Shown here: positions 1 to 6,918 of the stretch, one piece after another
Numbering within the stretch: position 1 is the first letter of the stretch
Layout of the letters: each line of letters starts with the position of its first letter
NCBI GenBank assembly: GCA_017501125.1
Contig: JAFVXN010000086.1
Span: forward strand, 1-9,133
Direction: 5' to 3'
From: Clostridia bacterium
GTDB taxonomy: Bacteria > Bacillota > Clostridia > Christensenellales > Borkfalkiaceae
DNA: 9,133 bases
Position numbers and translations under genes: made by a program
Notes under the pieces: generated by a model
Databases searched by the model: none
Seen by the model: the letters and a program-made list of their open reading frames with translations, nothing else
What the model was told of the DNA's origin: nothing

Positions 1-1171
1 AGCCACCACCCGTAGCCGTACCTGCGTTCTCAATATTTTTCAAAACGTTAACGACGTATTCGGAAATGCTAACTTCCCATCTAGCCGTCAAAGACAAATT
101 AGCCTCAGCGTTGAAGGTATAGGTCAACTCTTCGCTTAAAGGCACTGCTTTGTCCCCTTCGTACCAGCCAAGGAACTTATAGCCTTTGTTTTCCGTAGCC
201 GTCAGGGTGACGGACGCACCTTCTTTATATGTACCTGCGCCCGTGACTTCACCTGCTTCTTCAAAGTTCTTGGTGACGCTGATATTATATTTGATTTCTT
301 TCCACTTTGCCGTTAAGTTCCTGTCTCTATCGGCAGTGAATCTATATTGGGCATCTTTCGTCTTGCAGATCGCTCCTTCGTACCAACCGTCGAATACGTA
401 TCCGCTCTTTTCTTTTGCAAGCAATATCACTTCGCCGCCGTGCACAACGGGGTCCGTGGGTGCGTCTTCAATCGTACCTGCCACGCCAGCCTCGCTTGCC
501 ACGCCGTCAATTTCGTGCGCGATAATAAACGAATATTTTTTAACCGCCCATTTAGCCGCGAGCGAAATATCCCCTTCCACCGCAAAAGTATAGGTTGCGG
601 CGTTGGATACAAGGTCGTCGCCGTCATACCAACCGAGGAAATCAAAGCCATAGAAAGGCGTAGCAACAATGGTAGCGGAACCGCCAAGCACGTACTGACC
701 GCCACCTTGCACCTTACCTGCAATTGCACCGTTTTCAAGTTGTTGGCTACGGATTTCGACCGTTTTCATATCCACTACGGCATTGACCGGTCTAAAACGC
801 GCCTCCAACTTTGTAGAAAAGGCGTTAAACGTATAAGTTTTAGCCGTGACAGGCTTGTTGTCGTTATCCAACAACGGCTGACCGTTGTCGACACGATACC
901 AGCCCACAAAAACGTATCCGGGTGCTTCTACCGCCGTCAACGTGACACGCACGCCTTCTTGGACGCTTTGCCCCGAAATGTCTTGTCCGCCTTGGGTCAA
1001 CGTCGCAGTACCAGCGTGCGAATCGGAGGTATAACAGTCAACGCTTACGTATTTGGGGGTCTTATCTCTAAAAATTTCTTTGAAATCAGAGGCTTCGACG
1101 AAAGCCGCCGCAGACCCAGCAAAGACACCAACGATTGCTGTTAAAAAGATACCTGCTTGCCATTTTTTCAT
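1..1171 (-). CDS. Secreted InlB B-repeat (Listeria-Bacteroides repeat) surface protein, 3' end outside window
   Basis: The reading frame is open from 1171 to the left edge, about 390 residues with no stop, so the C-terminus lies outside the window. It begins MKKWQAG, then has a hydrophobic stretch (residues 5-24) and a small-residue region (GSAAAF, VEA-SD) that fits a Sec signal peptide; I see no lipobox Cys. After that come at least four divergent units of roughly 70-85 residues, each with a GxxVTLTA-like strand, a core G(Y/F)xFxGWY, and an ending like YTFxxxxxLxAxW. The GWY cores lie near 900, 625, 385 and 165, and a fifth unit starts at the edge. This pattern is typical of the InlB B-repeat / Flg_new families, which make stalk-like beta-grasp modules in adhesins and other exported proteins of Bacillota. 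The start at 1171 is preferred over an in-frame ATG at 1177 because AGGAG lies 7 nt upstream of the former and only 1 nt from the latter. The anchor and any catalytic or binding domain are not visible, so the function is unknown beyond a surface or secreted role. Confidence 0.85.
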   Translation of the reverse strand, partial: MKKWQAGIFLTAIVGVFAGSAAAFVEASDFKEIFRDKTPKYVSVDCYTSDSHAGTATLTQGGQDISGQSVQEGVRVTLTAVEAPGYVFVGWYRVDNGQPLLDNDNKPVTAKTYTFNAFSTKLEARFRPVNAVVDMKTVEIRSQQLENGAIAGKVQGGGQYVLGGSATIVATPFYGFDFLGWYDGDDLVSNAATYTFAVEGDISLAAKWAVKKYSFIIAHEIDGVASEAGVAGTIEDAPTDPVVHGGEVILLAKEKSGYVFDGWYEGAICKTKDAQYRFTADRDRNLTAKWKEIKYNISVTKNFEEAGEVTGAGTYKEGASVTLTATENKGYKFLGWYEGDKAVPLSEELTYTFNAEANLSLTARWEVSISEYVVNVLKNIENAGTATGGG

Positions 1172-1278
1172 ATCCATTCTCCTATACTTTTGGATAATTA
1201 TTACTAATGTAAGGGGCAATAATGCGCCCAATATGCACTATGCACCTATACCATTTTATCACCCTTATAGCGTCCAGT

Positions 1279-1307
1279 ATTGTAAAATTGTGTTGTATAA
1301 TTGTAAA
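1279..1307 (-). promoter_or_regulatory. Probable sigma-A promoter of the surface-protein gene
   Basis: On the minus strand TTTACA (1302-1307) is followed after exactly 17 nt by TACAAT (1279-1284), each one or two mismatches from consensus. Transcription would start near 1272, about 100 nt upstream of the ATG at 1171. Both hexamers lie inside copies of the same 10-mer, so part of the match could be a by-product of a repeated AT-rich motif. Confidence 0.5.
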
Positions 1308-1309
1308 AT
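1279..1309. repeat. Two 10-bp direct repeats, 21-bp period, overlapping the promoter
   Basis: ATTGTAAAAT occurs at 1279-1288 and again at 1300-1309 on the plus strand, with another TTGTA between them (1293-1297). The 21-bp period equals two helical turns and covers the -10 and -35 boxes of the putative promoter. That layout would suit a regulator binding one DNA face, but AT-rich sequence makes chance repeats likely. Confidence 0.45.
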
Positions 1310-1360
1310 CGTTTATTTTTTGTTATATTATATTGAAAATATACAATATATTGTGTTTTT

Positions 1361-1405
1361 GTCTCGCAACACAAACAAATAAAAAATCGCCCCCTGTTGC
1401 GAGAC
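1361..1405. repeat. 10-bp perfect inverted repeat overlapping the ade terminator
   Basis: GTCTCGCAAC (1361-1370) and GTTGCGAGAC (1396-1405) are perfectly complementary across a 25-nt loop. The right arm lies in the loop region and stem edge of the terminator hairpin at 1383-1411, so the two structures cannot both form in one RNA. It could be an alternative fold, a bidirectional terminator element or a protein site. Confidence 0.55.
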
Positions 1406-1411
1406 GATTTT
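1374..1411 (-). terminator. Probable Rho-independent terminator after ade
   Basis: On the minus strand, 30 nt after the ade stop, AAAATCG (1405-1411) pairs with CGATTTT (1383-1389) across a 15-nt loop. The stem runs into a U-rich tail (CGATTTTTTATTTGTTTG). The stem is short and A/U-rich, and the long loop is unusual, so the call rests mainly on position and the U tract. Confidence 0.5.
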
Positions 1412-1440
1412 ACATATTTATCAAATTATAAAGGCAACCA

Positions 1441-3135
1441 CTACTCTTCGACGAACAGGGATACCCTTTCAAACTTATCGACGTCCACCAACCCTCCAGG
1501 AGTTATCTTTAAGTGTGGAATTACAGGCAAACTGACGAACGCCATATTCATAAACGGCTCCATTCCCTCCGCTACGCCAAGATCGTCGACGGCAAAACGC
1601 ACCAGTTTATTTTGCAGCGCAATTTGTCGAGCACTCTCCTCAGACATTAATCCTGCGACCGGCAAACGCATCTCGGCCAGTACCTTTCCGTTGGCTACGA
1701 CGACGTTGCCACCGCCCATCTCGATAATCCTGTTCGCAGCCAGCGCCATATCCTCTTCCGTGCACCCTATCACTATTATATTGTGCGAATCGTGCGACAC
1801 GGAAGATGCAATCGCACCTTTTTTAAGCCCTATCCCACCAACGTATCCAAGTCCTATATGACCCGTTTGCTTATGCCTTTCAATGACCGCCAACTTCAAA
1901 ATATCACGACTCAAATCAACGCCGTTCCCTTTGGAAAAATCCAGCGTCGTCTGCCATTCGTCCGTAATTAATTGCCCAGGGCGCACCATAATCACCCGAC
2001 ACTTTTTCTTGTTGGGTTGGACGTAAAAATCCTTTGCCGACAACGGAGAAACGTGGAAGGAATTTTTGACGATATTTTCTATATATCGCGTCACGGACGG
2101 GGCATCAAACGGCAACGCCTCGCCATCTTTCGCCACCAATTCGCCGTCGACGTAAACCTCGCTTATCGAGACGGAATTCAAGTCGTCTAAAACCAAAAAA
2201 TCCGCCTTAAAGCCAGGAGCAATCGCACCGATATCGGGAAGAGAAAAATACTGTGCCGCTTGAATCGTAGCCATCTGGATAGCCGTAATCACCGACTTGC
2301 CGTACTCGCCCACCTTCCTCACGATATTATCAATGTGACCGTCAGCCAACAAATCGGCAGGGTGTCTATCGTCGGTCGCTAGCATGCACCTATGTGAATA
2401 CCGTGCGTCGAACAACGGCAACAGCGCCTGCAAGTTGCGAGCCGCCGTACCCTCCCTTATCATAATCATTTGCCCTTTTTTTATCTTTTCCAACGCCTCT
2501 TCAAAATTGCTGCATTCGTGGTCGCTGCCTATCCCTTCCCCGACATATTTATCAAGTTTTTTGCCCGAAAGCAAGGGGGCATGTCCGTCTACAACCATAT
2601 TATGTTTCTTTGCGTCCGCTATTTTTTCAAGGACGTCTTCGTCGCGATAAATCACGCCTGGATAATTCATCATTTCCGCCAAACCGACGACGCGTTCCTC
2701 ATGATAAAAATCCCGTAAATCTTTAGCAGCGAGACGCCCTCCCGCTTCGTCAAAAGCCGTCGCAGGAACGCAAGAAGGAAGCGTAAAGAAGACTTTTAAG
2801 GGTATATCTTCACTTGCCTCCAACATATAGTCCAGACCGTCAACGCCGCACACGTTGGCTATCTCATGAGGGTCGGCAACGACCGCCGTCGTCCCGTGCG
2901 GCAACGACACCTCGGCAAGCCTCGCAGGCGTCATCATCGTACTCTCAATATGCATATGCCCGTCGATAAATCCCGGGCAAACATATTTTCCCGAAAGATC
3001 CACTACTTCGTCCGCGCAATCATCCTCATAAGCGCCAACGCCTATGATTCTATCGTCCTCAACAAGAAGGCACGCATTATCCAGCGCCCCCGTAAAAACG
3101 TCGACAATCGTTGCATTTTTAAAAAGTTTTTTCAC
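1441..3135 (-). CDS. ade: Adenine deaminase
   Basis: This 564-residue protein matches the bacterial Ade/AdeC family of the amidohydrolase superfamily in length and layout. Family members hydrolyse adenine to hypoxanthine and ammonia in the cytosol, feeding purine salvage. Visible landmarks are the metal-binding HMH (H60, H62) in the segment CPGFIDGHMHIEST, DPHE at 88-91, E154 in the GLAEMMNYPG segment that bridges the metals in this family, H185 in VDGHAPLLSG, SDHE at 204-207 and TDDRHP at 254-259. The C-terminal family segment follows, with SHDSHN (447-452), EMGGG, and LPVAGLMS. The start is GTG at 3135, preceded by GAGGT 6 nt upstream; MKKLFKNATIVDVF is a normal N-terminus for the family. 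It lies 73 bp behind the GH127 gene with a hairpin between them and no visible promoter of its own, so it probably depends on read-through. No other purine gene is in view. Confidence 0.96.
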   Translation of the reverse strand: MKKLFKNATIVDVFTGALDNACLLVEDDRIIGVGAYEDDCADEVVDLSGKYVCPGFIDGHMHIESTMMTPARLAEVSLPHGTTAVVADPHEIANVCGVDGLDYMLEASEDIPLKVFFTLPSCVPATAFDEAGGRLAAKDLRDFYHEERVVGLAEMMNYPGVIYRDEDVLEKIADAKKHNMVVDGHAPLLSGKKLDKYVGEGIGSDHECSNFEEALEKIKKGQMIMIREGTAARNLQALLPLFDARYSHRCMLATDDRHPADLLADGHIDNIVRKVGEYGKSVITAIQMATIQAAQYFSLPDIGAIAPGFKADFLVLDDLNSVSISEVYVDGELVAKDGEALPFDAPSVTRYIENIVKNSFHVSPLSAKDFYVQPNKKKCRVIMVRPGQLITDEWQTTLDFSKGNGVDLSRDILKLAVIERHKQTGHIGLGYVGGIGLKKGAIASSVSHDSHNIIVIGCTEEDMALAANRIIEMGGGNVVVANGKVLAEMRLPVAGLMSEESARQIALQNKLVRFAVDDLGVAEGMEPFMNMAFVSLPVIPHLKITPGGLVDVDKFERVSLFVEE

Positions 3136-3165
3136 GCTATTACCTCAATGCATTTTTTAGTGCGA

Positions 3166-3200
3166 AAATCGCATCGAAAACTTTCATCTCGATGCGATTT
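3166..3200 (-). terminator. 12-bp perfect hairpin between the GH127 gene and ade
   Basis: AAATCGCATCGA (3166-3177) and TCGATGCGATTT (3189-3200) are perfectly complementary with an 11-nt loop, starting 8 nt after the GH127 stop codon. In the minus-strand RNA only about four U's follow before CGCAC, so this would be a weak terminator. It may act instead as a 3' stabilising stem or processing site that sets unequal expression of the two genes. The rest of the 73-nt gap holds only the ade ribosome site. Confidence 0.55.
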
Positions 3201-3208
3201 GTACCTCA

Positions 3209-5029
3209 TTATTGTTCGAACCAAACGCCGATATTACAATCCTCGGTGTCGTATTCCTTGCCGACGTGTGCGTAATCGCATAAAGAGATTTCCCCGTCTT
3301 TCGTCTGCAATTTGTACGCATAGTCGCAATCAAACACATCATTCTTGAAAGGCGAAACGACGGCACTACCCTCTTTCAAACGGATAGGTGCCGCGATATC
3401 TTCGCCAAGTTTTTGATCGCGCGCAAGGACGTAGGGCCCTTTTTTAAAGGCAACTTTTCCGTTGAGTTCCACCACTTTTACAGCGGAATCAAAGAAAATT
3501 TCTACGACGGATTTTTCTACCTTGACCGTCCAATAACCGTCCTTTGCTTTAATACCGCACTTTCTCTTGCCGTCCACGAAGATTTTCGCCGAAGGCGACC
3601 ACGTGGGCACACGAAGTTTCAACGCGATAGGACGACTGCAATCCACCGTCATCTTCACGGAAAGGCTTTCTTTATCCAGCGCAATCGTAATATCGCCGTC
3701 CTTTGTGGAAACACTAACGTCCTCGTAAAGATTGACGGCGTAACCGTCCGACGTCTCCATAACGGCAAACAACTGCTCCATCGCGATACCTGCAACGCCG
3801 ATACAAGCGCAACAGCCGTAAATTTGCTCGTCCTCCATGATGTTAAAGCCTGCAATCAACTGTCCTCTGCGAGCGTTGACAAGGGGGCTATAACTATCAA
3901 AAGGCAACACCTGTCTCTTTCCCTTATATTTAGGCCACTGCTCCATCGGCAAGTCCAAACTGACGTAGCGAGGGTCCCAGTTCTCCGAACGGACGGACAA
4001 TTGGTTCTTCGTGTTTACGCTACCGTTCAAAGCGTTGAGCGAAGCGCACTCTATCCAATCGGCGTATTTTGCATCGCCCGTGAGTTCCAACAAACGGAAC
4101 AACAAGTTCATCCAAACGACGGTCACGCAGGTCTCAAGCACTTCTTGTTCGGAATATTCCGTCTGACCAGGCGCGCCGTGGCTGAAGAATTCCCCTTCGT
4201 ACCCTGCCGTACCGATAATCGTCACCTCGTTGTCATAGACAAGGTCGGCAAATTTGATAACCGCCTCCAAATGTTTGGGATTGCCCGTCACGGTGTAGAA
4301 CTCCAACAGACCTTGGAAACAACTCATCATCTCGTACGCTTTCGTAACGGCATATTCGTGAGGAGGAATTCCCTGCAAGGCGGCCTCAATCAAATTGACG
4401 CCTTCGCAAAGCCCCGTGCTAACGATATATTCGGAAAACGCCAAATATTCGGGTTTTTTCGTTAATTTATACAGTTTTACAAACGGCTCTAAGTTGGAGC
4501 ATGAGTTCATCGTACCCCAAGCGTCGGACGTCCTAAAAATAGGAATTTGACCTTCGCCGTCGCCCACGTGCGCCACGATATAATCCGCATGCGCCATCAA
4601 CGCTTTTAAGAGTTTTTCTTTGAACGGCTCGTCTTCGCAAATTTCATAAAAATAGAGATTGCCAAGAAGAATATATTTTCTTGCCCACATATCCCAACTT
4701 TGGAATTCCTTATCCAAAGGATAAGCGGAAATTCTACCATTGTCCTCTTGCGTCGTCAGCAAGTCCTCAATCGTATCTTTCATCGCCTTATAAATAGCAG
4801 GATCTTTGGTCGCTTTATAAAGCATCGCCGCGCCACGCATCGCTTTCCCCCAATACTCGCCGCGCCACTTCCCGTCACCGTCAGTATGGTTGCGGAACTG
4901 GTTGACGAACAATTTCCAAACGTCAGCGTTGGTGACGTGATTATCCACCAAATATTTCTCCAACTCACCTATGTAGCCACCGAAAGAAAACTTCCCGTCA
5001 ATGCAATTAAATACGTCGTTTTTCAACAT
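3209..5029 (-). CDS. GH127-family glycoside hydrolase (beta-L-arabinofuranosidase-like, DUF1680)
   Basis: The 606-residue protein has the alpha/alpha-toroid layout and motifs of GH127 and related families (former DUF1680). Characterised members remove beta-L-arabinofuranose from plant hydroxyproline-rich glycans or related side chains, using a zinc-bound cysteine as nucleophile. The zinc and catalytic set appears intact: ETC at 299-301 (candidate Glu and Cys ligands) and CCAC at 406-409 (candidate nucleophile and ligands). Other family-like parts are HTDGDGKWRGEYWGK (48-62), a helix with LLELTGDAKYADWIE (313-327) and a C-terminal beta region with LRVPTW (472-477) and KGPYVLARD (530-538). No signal peptide or membrane segment is present, so it should act in the cytoplasm on imported oligosaccharides. 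The ATG at 5029 has AAGGAG 6 nt upstream and a consensus promoter about 60 nt upstream. There is no transporter or other glycosidase alongside to indicate substrate; the exact sugar is unknown, and arabinose specificity is only a family-based guess. Confidence 0.88.
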   Translation of the reverse strand: MLKNDVFNCIDGKFSFGGYIGELEKYLVDNHVTNADVWKLFVNQFRNHTDGDGKWRGEYWGKAMRGAAMLYKATKDPAIYKAMKDTIEDLLTTQEDNGRISAYPLDKEFQSWDMWARKYILLGNLYFYEICEDEPFKEKLLKALMAHADYIVAHVGDGEGQIPIFRTSDAWGTMNSCSNLEPFVKLYKLTKKPEYLAFSEYIVSTGLCEGVNLIEAALQGIPPHEYAVTKAYEMMSCFQGLLEFYTVTGNPKHLEAVIKFADLVYDNEVTIIGTAGYEGEFFSHGAPGQTEYSEQEVLETCVTVVWMNLLFRLLELTGDAKYADWIECASLNALNGSVNTKNQLSVRSENWDPRYVSLDLPMEQWPKYKGKRQVLPFDSYSPLVNARRGQLIAGFNIMEDEQIYGCCACIGVAGIAMEQLFAVMETSDGYAVNLYEDVSVSTKDGDITIALDKESLSVKMTVDCSRPIALKLRVPTWSPSAKIFVDGKRKCGIKAKDGYWTVKVEKSVVEIFFDSAVKVVELNGKVAFKKGPYVLARDQKLGEDIAAPIRLKEGSAVVSPFKNDVFDCDYAYKLQTKDGEISLCDYAHVGKEYDTEDCNIGVWFEQ

Positions 5030-5089
5030 AATTTTCTCCTTGCTTTCGTACTCGTCAATAGCGCGCGTCTTAGCGCACGATTATATGTT

Positions 5090-5118
5090 ATTATATTATA
5101 TTTTTATTACATTGTCAA
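5090..5118 (-). promoter_or_regulatory. Consensus sigma-A promoter of the GH127-ade unit
   Basis: On the minus strand TTGACA (5113-5118), a 17-nt AT-rich spacer and TATAAT (5090-5095) match the sigma-A consensus exactly. The start would be near 5083, giving a leader of about 54 nt. That leader holds an imperfect GCGC-rich repeat (GTGCGCTAAGACGCGCGC, 5061-5078) just downstream of the start point, where a repressor of a sugar-utilisation gene could sit; I do not recognise the operator. I see no clear terminator between the transpeptidase gene and this promoter. Confidence 0.85.
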
Positions 5119-5168
5119 TACTCATTTTGAATTATTTTACGGTAATTTCGAGTATATTTTTTGTAATA

Positions 5169-5498
5169 TCATACAACGGGCGGAATATCTTTCAACGCAA
5201 TAATCCCTTGAAAAATTTCACCGGCGCAAGGAGCCGCAACCACGCTACCGTAATACGCCCCCTTCGGCTCGTCAACGGTCACGAGCGCAAGATATCGAGG
5301 GTTGTCAGCAGGAAAAAAACCTACGAAAGACGAAACGTATTTCCCAGCCGCTATCCGTCCGTTCTCGTACTTTTGCGCCGTACCCGTCTTGCCCCCGACT
5401 CGATATCCCTCGATATACGCCTTCTTCCCGCTACCGTCTTTGACAACGCCTTCTAACATCGTTGAAAGCGTACGGGAAGTTTGCTCGCTAATCGGCCT
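5169..5498 (-). CDS. C-terminal part of the frameshifted transpeptidase (KTG-motif segment)
   Basis: This frame continues the transpeptidase gene in the +1 frame. Read from 5498 it gives RPISEQTSRTLSTMLEGVV, then the GYRVGGKTGTAQ block with the third active-site motif KTG (codons 5390-5382). It continues with FVGFFPADNPRYLALVTVDEP and YYGSVVAAPCAGEIFQ, a standard C-terminus of FtsI-type enzymes, and ends PPVV at a TGA. It ends shortly after the transpeptidase domain and carries no PASTA domains. An ATG exists at 5459, but it lies inside the conserved domain and has no good ribosome site, so independent translation is unlikely. It belongs with the part at 5488-6918: removing one base from the A run at 5500-5505 would join them into about 582 residues, a normal FtsI length. 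Confidence 0.85.
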   Translation of the reverse strand, partial: RPISEQTSRTLSTMLEGVVKDGSGKKAYIEGYRVGGKTGTAQKYENGRIAAGKYVSSFVGFFPADNPRYLALVTVDEPKGAYYGSVVAAPCAGEIFQGIIALKDIPPVV

Positions 5499-6918
5499 GT
5501 TTTTTCAAATTTGCCCCACCCGTGTACGCGACGTAGCCGTCTTTTGCGTATATTTCTTTAACCAACCGTGGCGCGTAATAATAGCCGCCGTTGACGGCTG
5601 CCGCCGTCGCACATGCAAGTTGCAAAGCCGTCACCGCAACCGTTTGACCAAACCCGATACGTGCCAAATCGCAATTGCGCACCGCCGTCTCAGGCAACAG
5701 TAATCCATACGCCTCACCACTAAAATCTATCCCCGTCCTCCGTCCAAAACCAAAGGCAGACAGATAATCGTAAAACGTCTCCGTGCCGAGAGCCAACGCC
5801 ATGTCAGTAAAACACGGGTTGCAACTGTTGTTCAACGCCTCGGCAAGCGTTTGATTGCTGTGCCTACCGTTCGCGTGATTATTCCAACACTTAACCGTCG
5901 TACCGTCCACCGAACGGGTCCGCGAACTGGAGAAGATGCGCGAAGGAGAATACGCCGACTTATTGCCTCGGTTCCACTCCTCCAAATTCGCCGCTGCAGT
6001 CACAATCTTAAACGTTGATCCAGGCTCGTAGATATCACTTACCGTCTTATTCCTCGACAATGCGTTAAGGGTATCCAAATCGTCGCGAGGAATCTCGTTG
6101 AGATCGTACGAAGGATAATTCGCCATCGCTAAAATCTCGAAGGTGCTGGGATCCAGTACGATACACTCCGCCGAGGAAGGCGAATATTCCTGCGCAACTC
6201 GTTTTAACGCCGCCTCCACCACAGTCTGTATTCCGTAATCAATCGTCAAACGAACGTTGTATCCGTCGGTGGCTGGCACGTACGTTGCCACCGCCCCGTT
6301 TAATTCTTTCCCCACCAAATCCGTCTCGTATAACACCTCGCCGTTCTTTCCCGCAAGGTAATCGTCATAATATTTTTCTATCCCCGTCGTCCCCGCGCCG
6401 TCGTAAGAAGTAAAGCCCAAAACCTGACACAAAACGTCCGCGTTAGGATATCGGCGCAAATTGTCACGGGAATAATAGATTCCGTCCAAACTCTCAAGAG
6501 AAAGTTTTTCTACGCTCTCCTTACCCACCTTTTTTGCCAGCGTTATCTCACTCGCTTTTCTACCGTTGATTTTATTCTCCAAAATCTCGGCGTCTATCTG
6601 CAAAATGGTAGACAACGTCTCTGACGTTGCCTTCACGTCCTTCACGGCGTTAGAACGGGCAAAAACGGTATACGCAGTGTCGTTCTCAACCAACACCTCG
6701 CCGTCGCGTGCCGTAATCAAACCACGCTCCGCCACCACGGGAATCTCGCGCGTCCATTGATCGAGCGCCAAACGCAACAATTCCCCCTGCCAAACGACCT
6801 GTACGTAGAAAAATCTGCCTGCAACAGCGCAAAAAAGAAAGGTTATCAGCGTAAATACCGCCAATAACCTCTTTCGTAAAACCGAAATTGAAAAATCTGT
6901 CCGAACCTTTTTTTTGAT
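5488..6918 (-). CDS. N-terminal part of class B PBP (FtsI/SpoVD-type peptidoglycan transpeptidase), frameshifted
   Basis: Class B penicillin-binding proteins cross-link septal or spore-cortex peptidoglycan, anchored by one N-terminal membrane helix; this place in the dcw cluster is that of ftsI/pbpB/spoVD. Counting from the in-frame TTG at 6864, the sequence shows a membrane helix (about 2-22), a dimerisation-type segment with RGLITARDGEVL, a GIEKYYDDYLAG block, and the first two active-site motifs STFK (283-286) and SCN (347-349). It then ends early in the Q-A-D codons followed by TAG at 5488, before the KTG motif found in the next frame. The start is odd. TTG 6864 falls inside the hydrophobic helix and leaves no basic N-terminus. 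The frame is open further up to the ftsL stop and encodes KKKVRTDFSISVLRKRLL, an ideal cytoplasmic tail. AAGGAG (6927-6932) sits 8 nt before an ATC codon at 6918, so I place the start there, or assume an ATG was misread or mutated. FtsI versus SpoVD cannot be decided from sequence alone. Confidence 0.85.
   Translation of the reverse strand: MKKKVRTDFSISVLRKRLLAVFTLITFLFCAVAGRFFYVQVVWQGELLRLALDQWTREIPVVAERGLITARDGEVLVENDTAYTVFARSNAVKDVKATSETLSTILQIDAEILENKINGRKASEITLAKKVGKESVEKLSLESLDGIYYSRDNLRRYPNADVLCQVLGFTSYDGAGTTGIEKYYDDYLAGKNGEVLYETDLVGKELNGAVATYVPATDGYNVRLTIDYGIQTVVEAALKRVAQEYSPSSAECIVLDPSTFEILAMANYPSYDLNEIPRDDLDTLNALSRNKTVSDIYEPGSTFKIVTAAANLEEWNRGNKSAYSPSRIFSSSRTRSVDGTTVKCWNNHANGRHSNQTLAEALNNSCNPCFTDMALALGTETFYDYLSAFGFGRRTGIDFSGEAYGLLLPETAVRNCDLARIGFGQTVAVTALQLACATAAAVNGGYYYAPRLVKEIYAKDGYVAYTGGANLKKQAD

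Larger units (their letters stand above)
1172..1440. other. AT-rich intergenic region between ade and the surface-protein gene
   Basis: This 269-bp gap between two same-strand genes holds no convincing gene; the short plus-strand frames across it have no ribosome site or recognisable product. It contains the probable ade terminator, a second overlapping inverted repeat, a perfect 12-bp palindrome ACAATATATTGT (1343-1354), a pair of 10-bp direct repeats and a likely promoter for the surface-protein gene. The transcribed leader of that gene would be roughly 100 nt long. It contains only a weak GGGC/GCCC hairpin near 1213-1229, and I recognise no riboswitch in it. Confidence 0.6.

Noticed and set aside
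347..1144. Plus-strand open frame of 265 codons
   Set aside because: It lies opposite the surface-protein gene, whose minus-strand frame has a signal peptide, repeats and ribosome site. The plus-strand product has no recognisable features and no ribosome site.
3136..3208. Purine riboswitch upstream of ade
   Set aside because: The gap is 73 nt and dominated by one simple hairpin. The three-way junction and conserved loop sequences of purine aptamers are not visible.
3413..4465. Plus-strand open frame of 350 codons
   Set aside because: It is antisense to the GH127 gene, which carries family motifs through the same stretch. The antisense product is Arg/His-rich as expected for a shadow frame.
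5488..5510. Programmed -1 ribosomal frameshift at the A6-C sequence
   Set aside because: AAAAAAC resembles a classic slippery heptamer, but the zero frame reads AAA AAA CAG rather than A AAA AAC. A -1 shift here leads to a stop within about 16 codons; the conserved C-terminus needs +1 (or -2).
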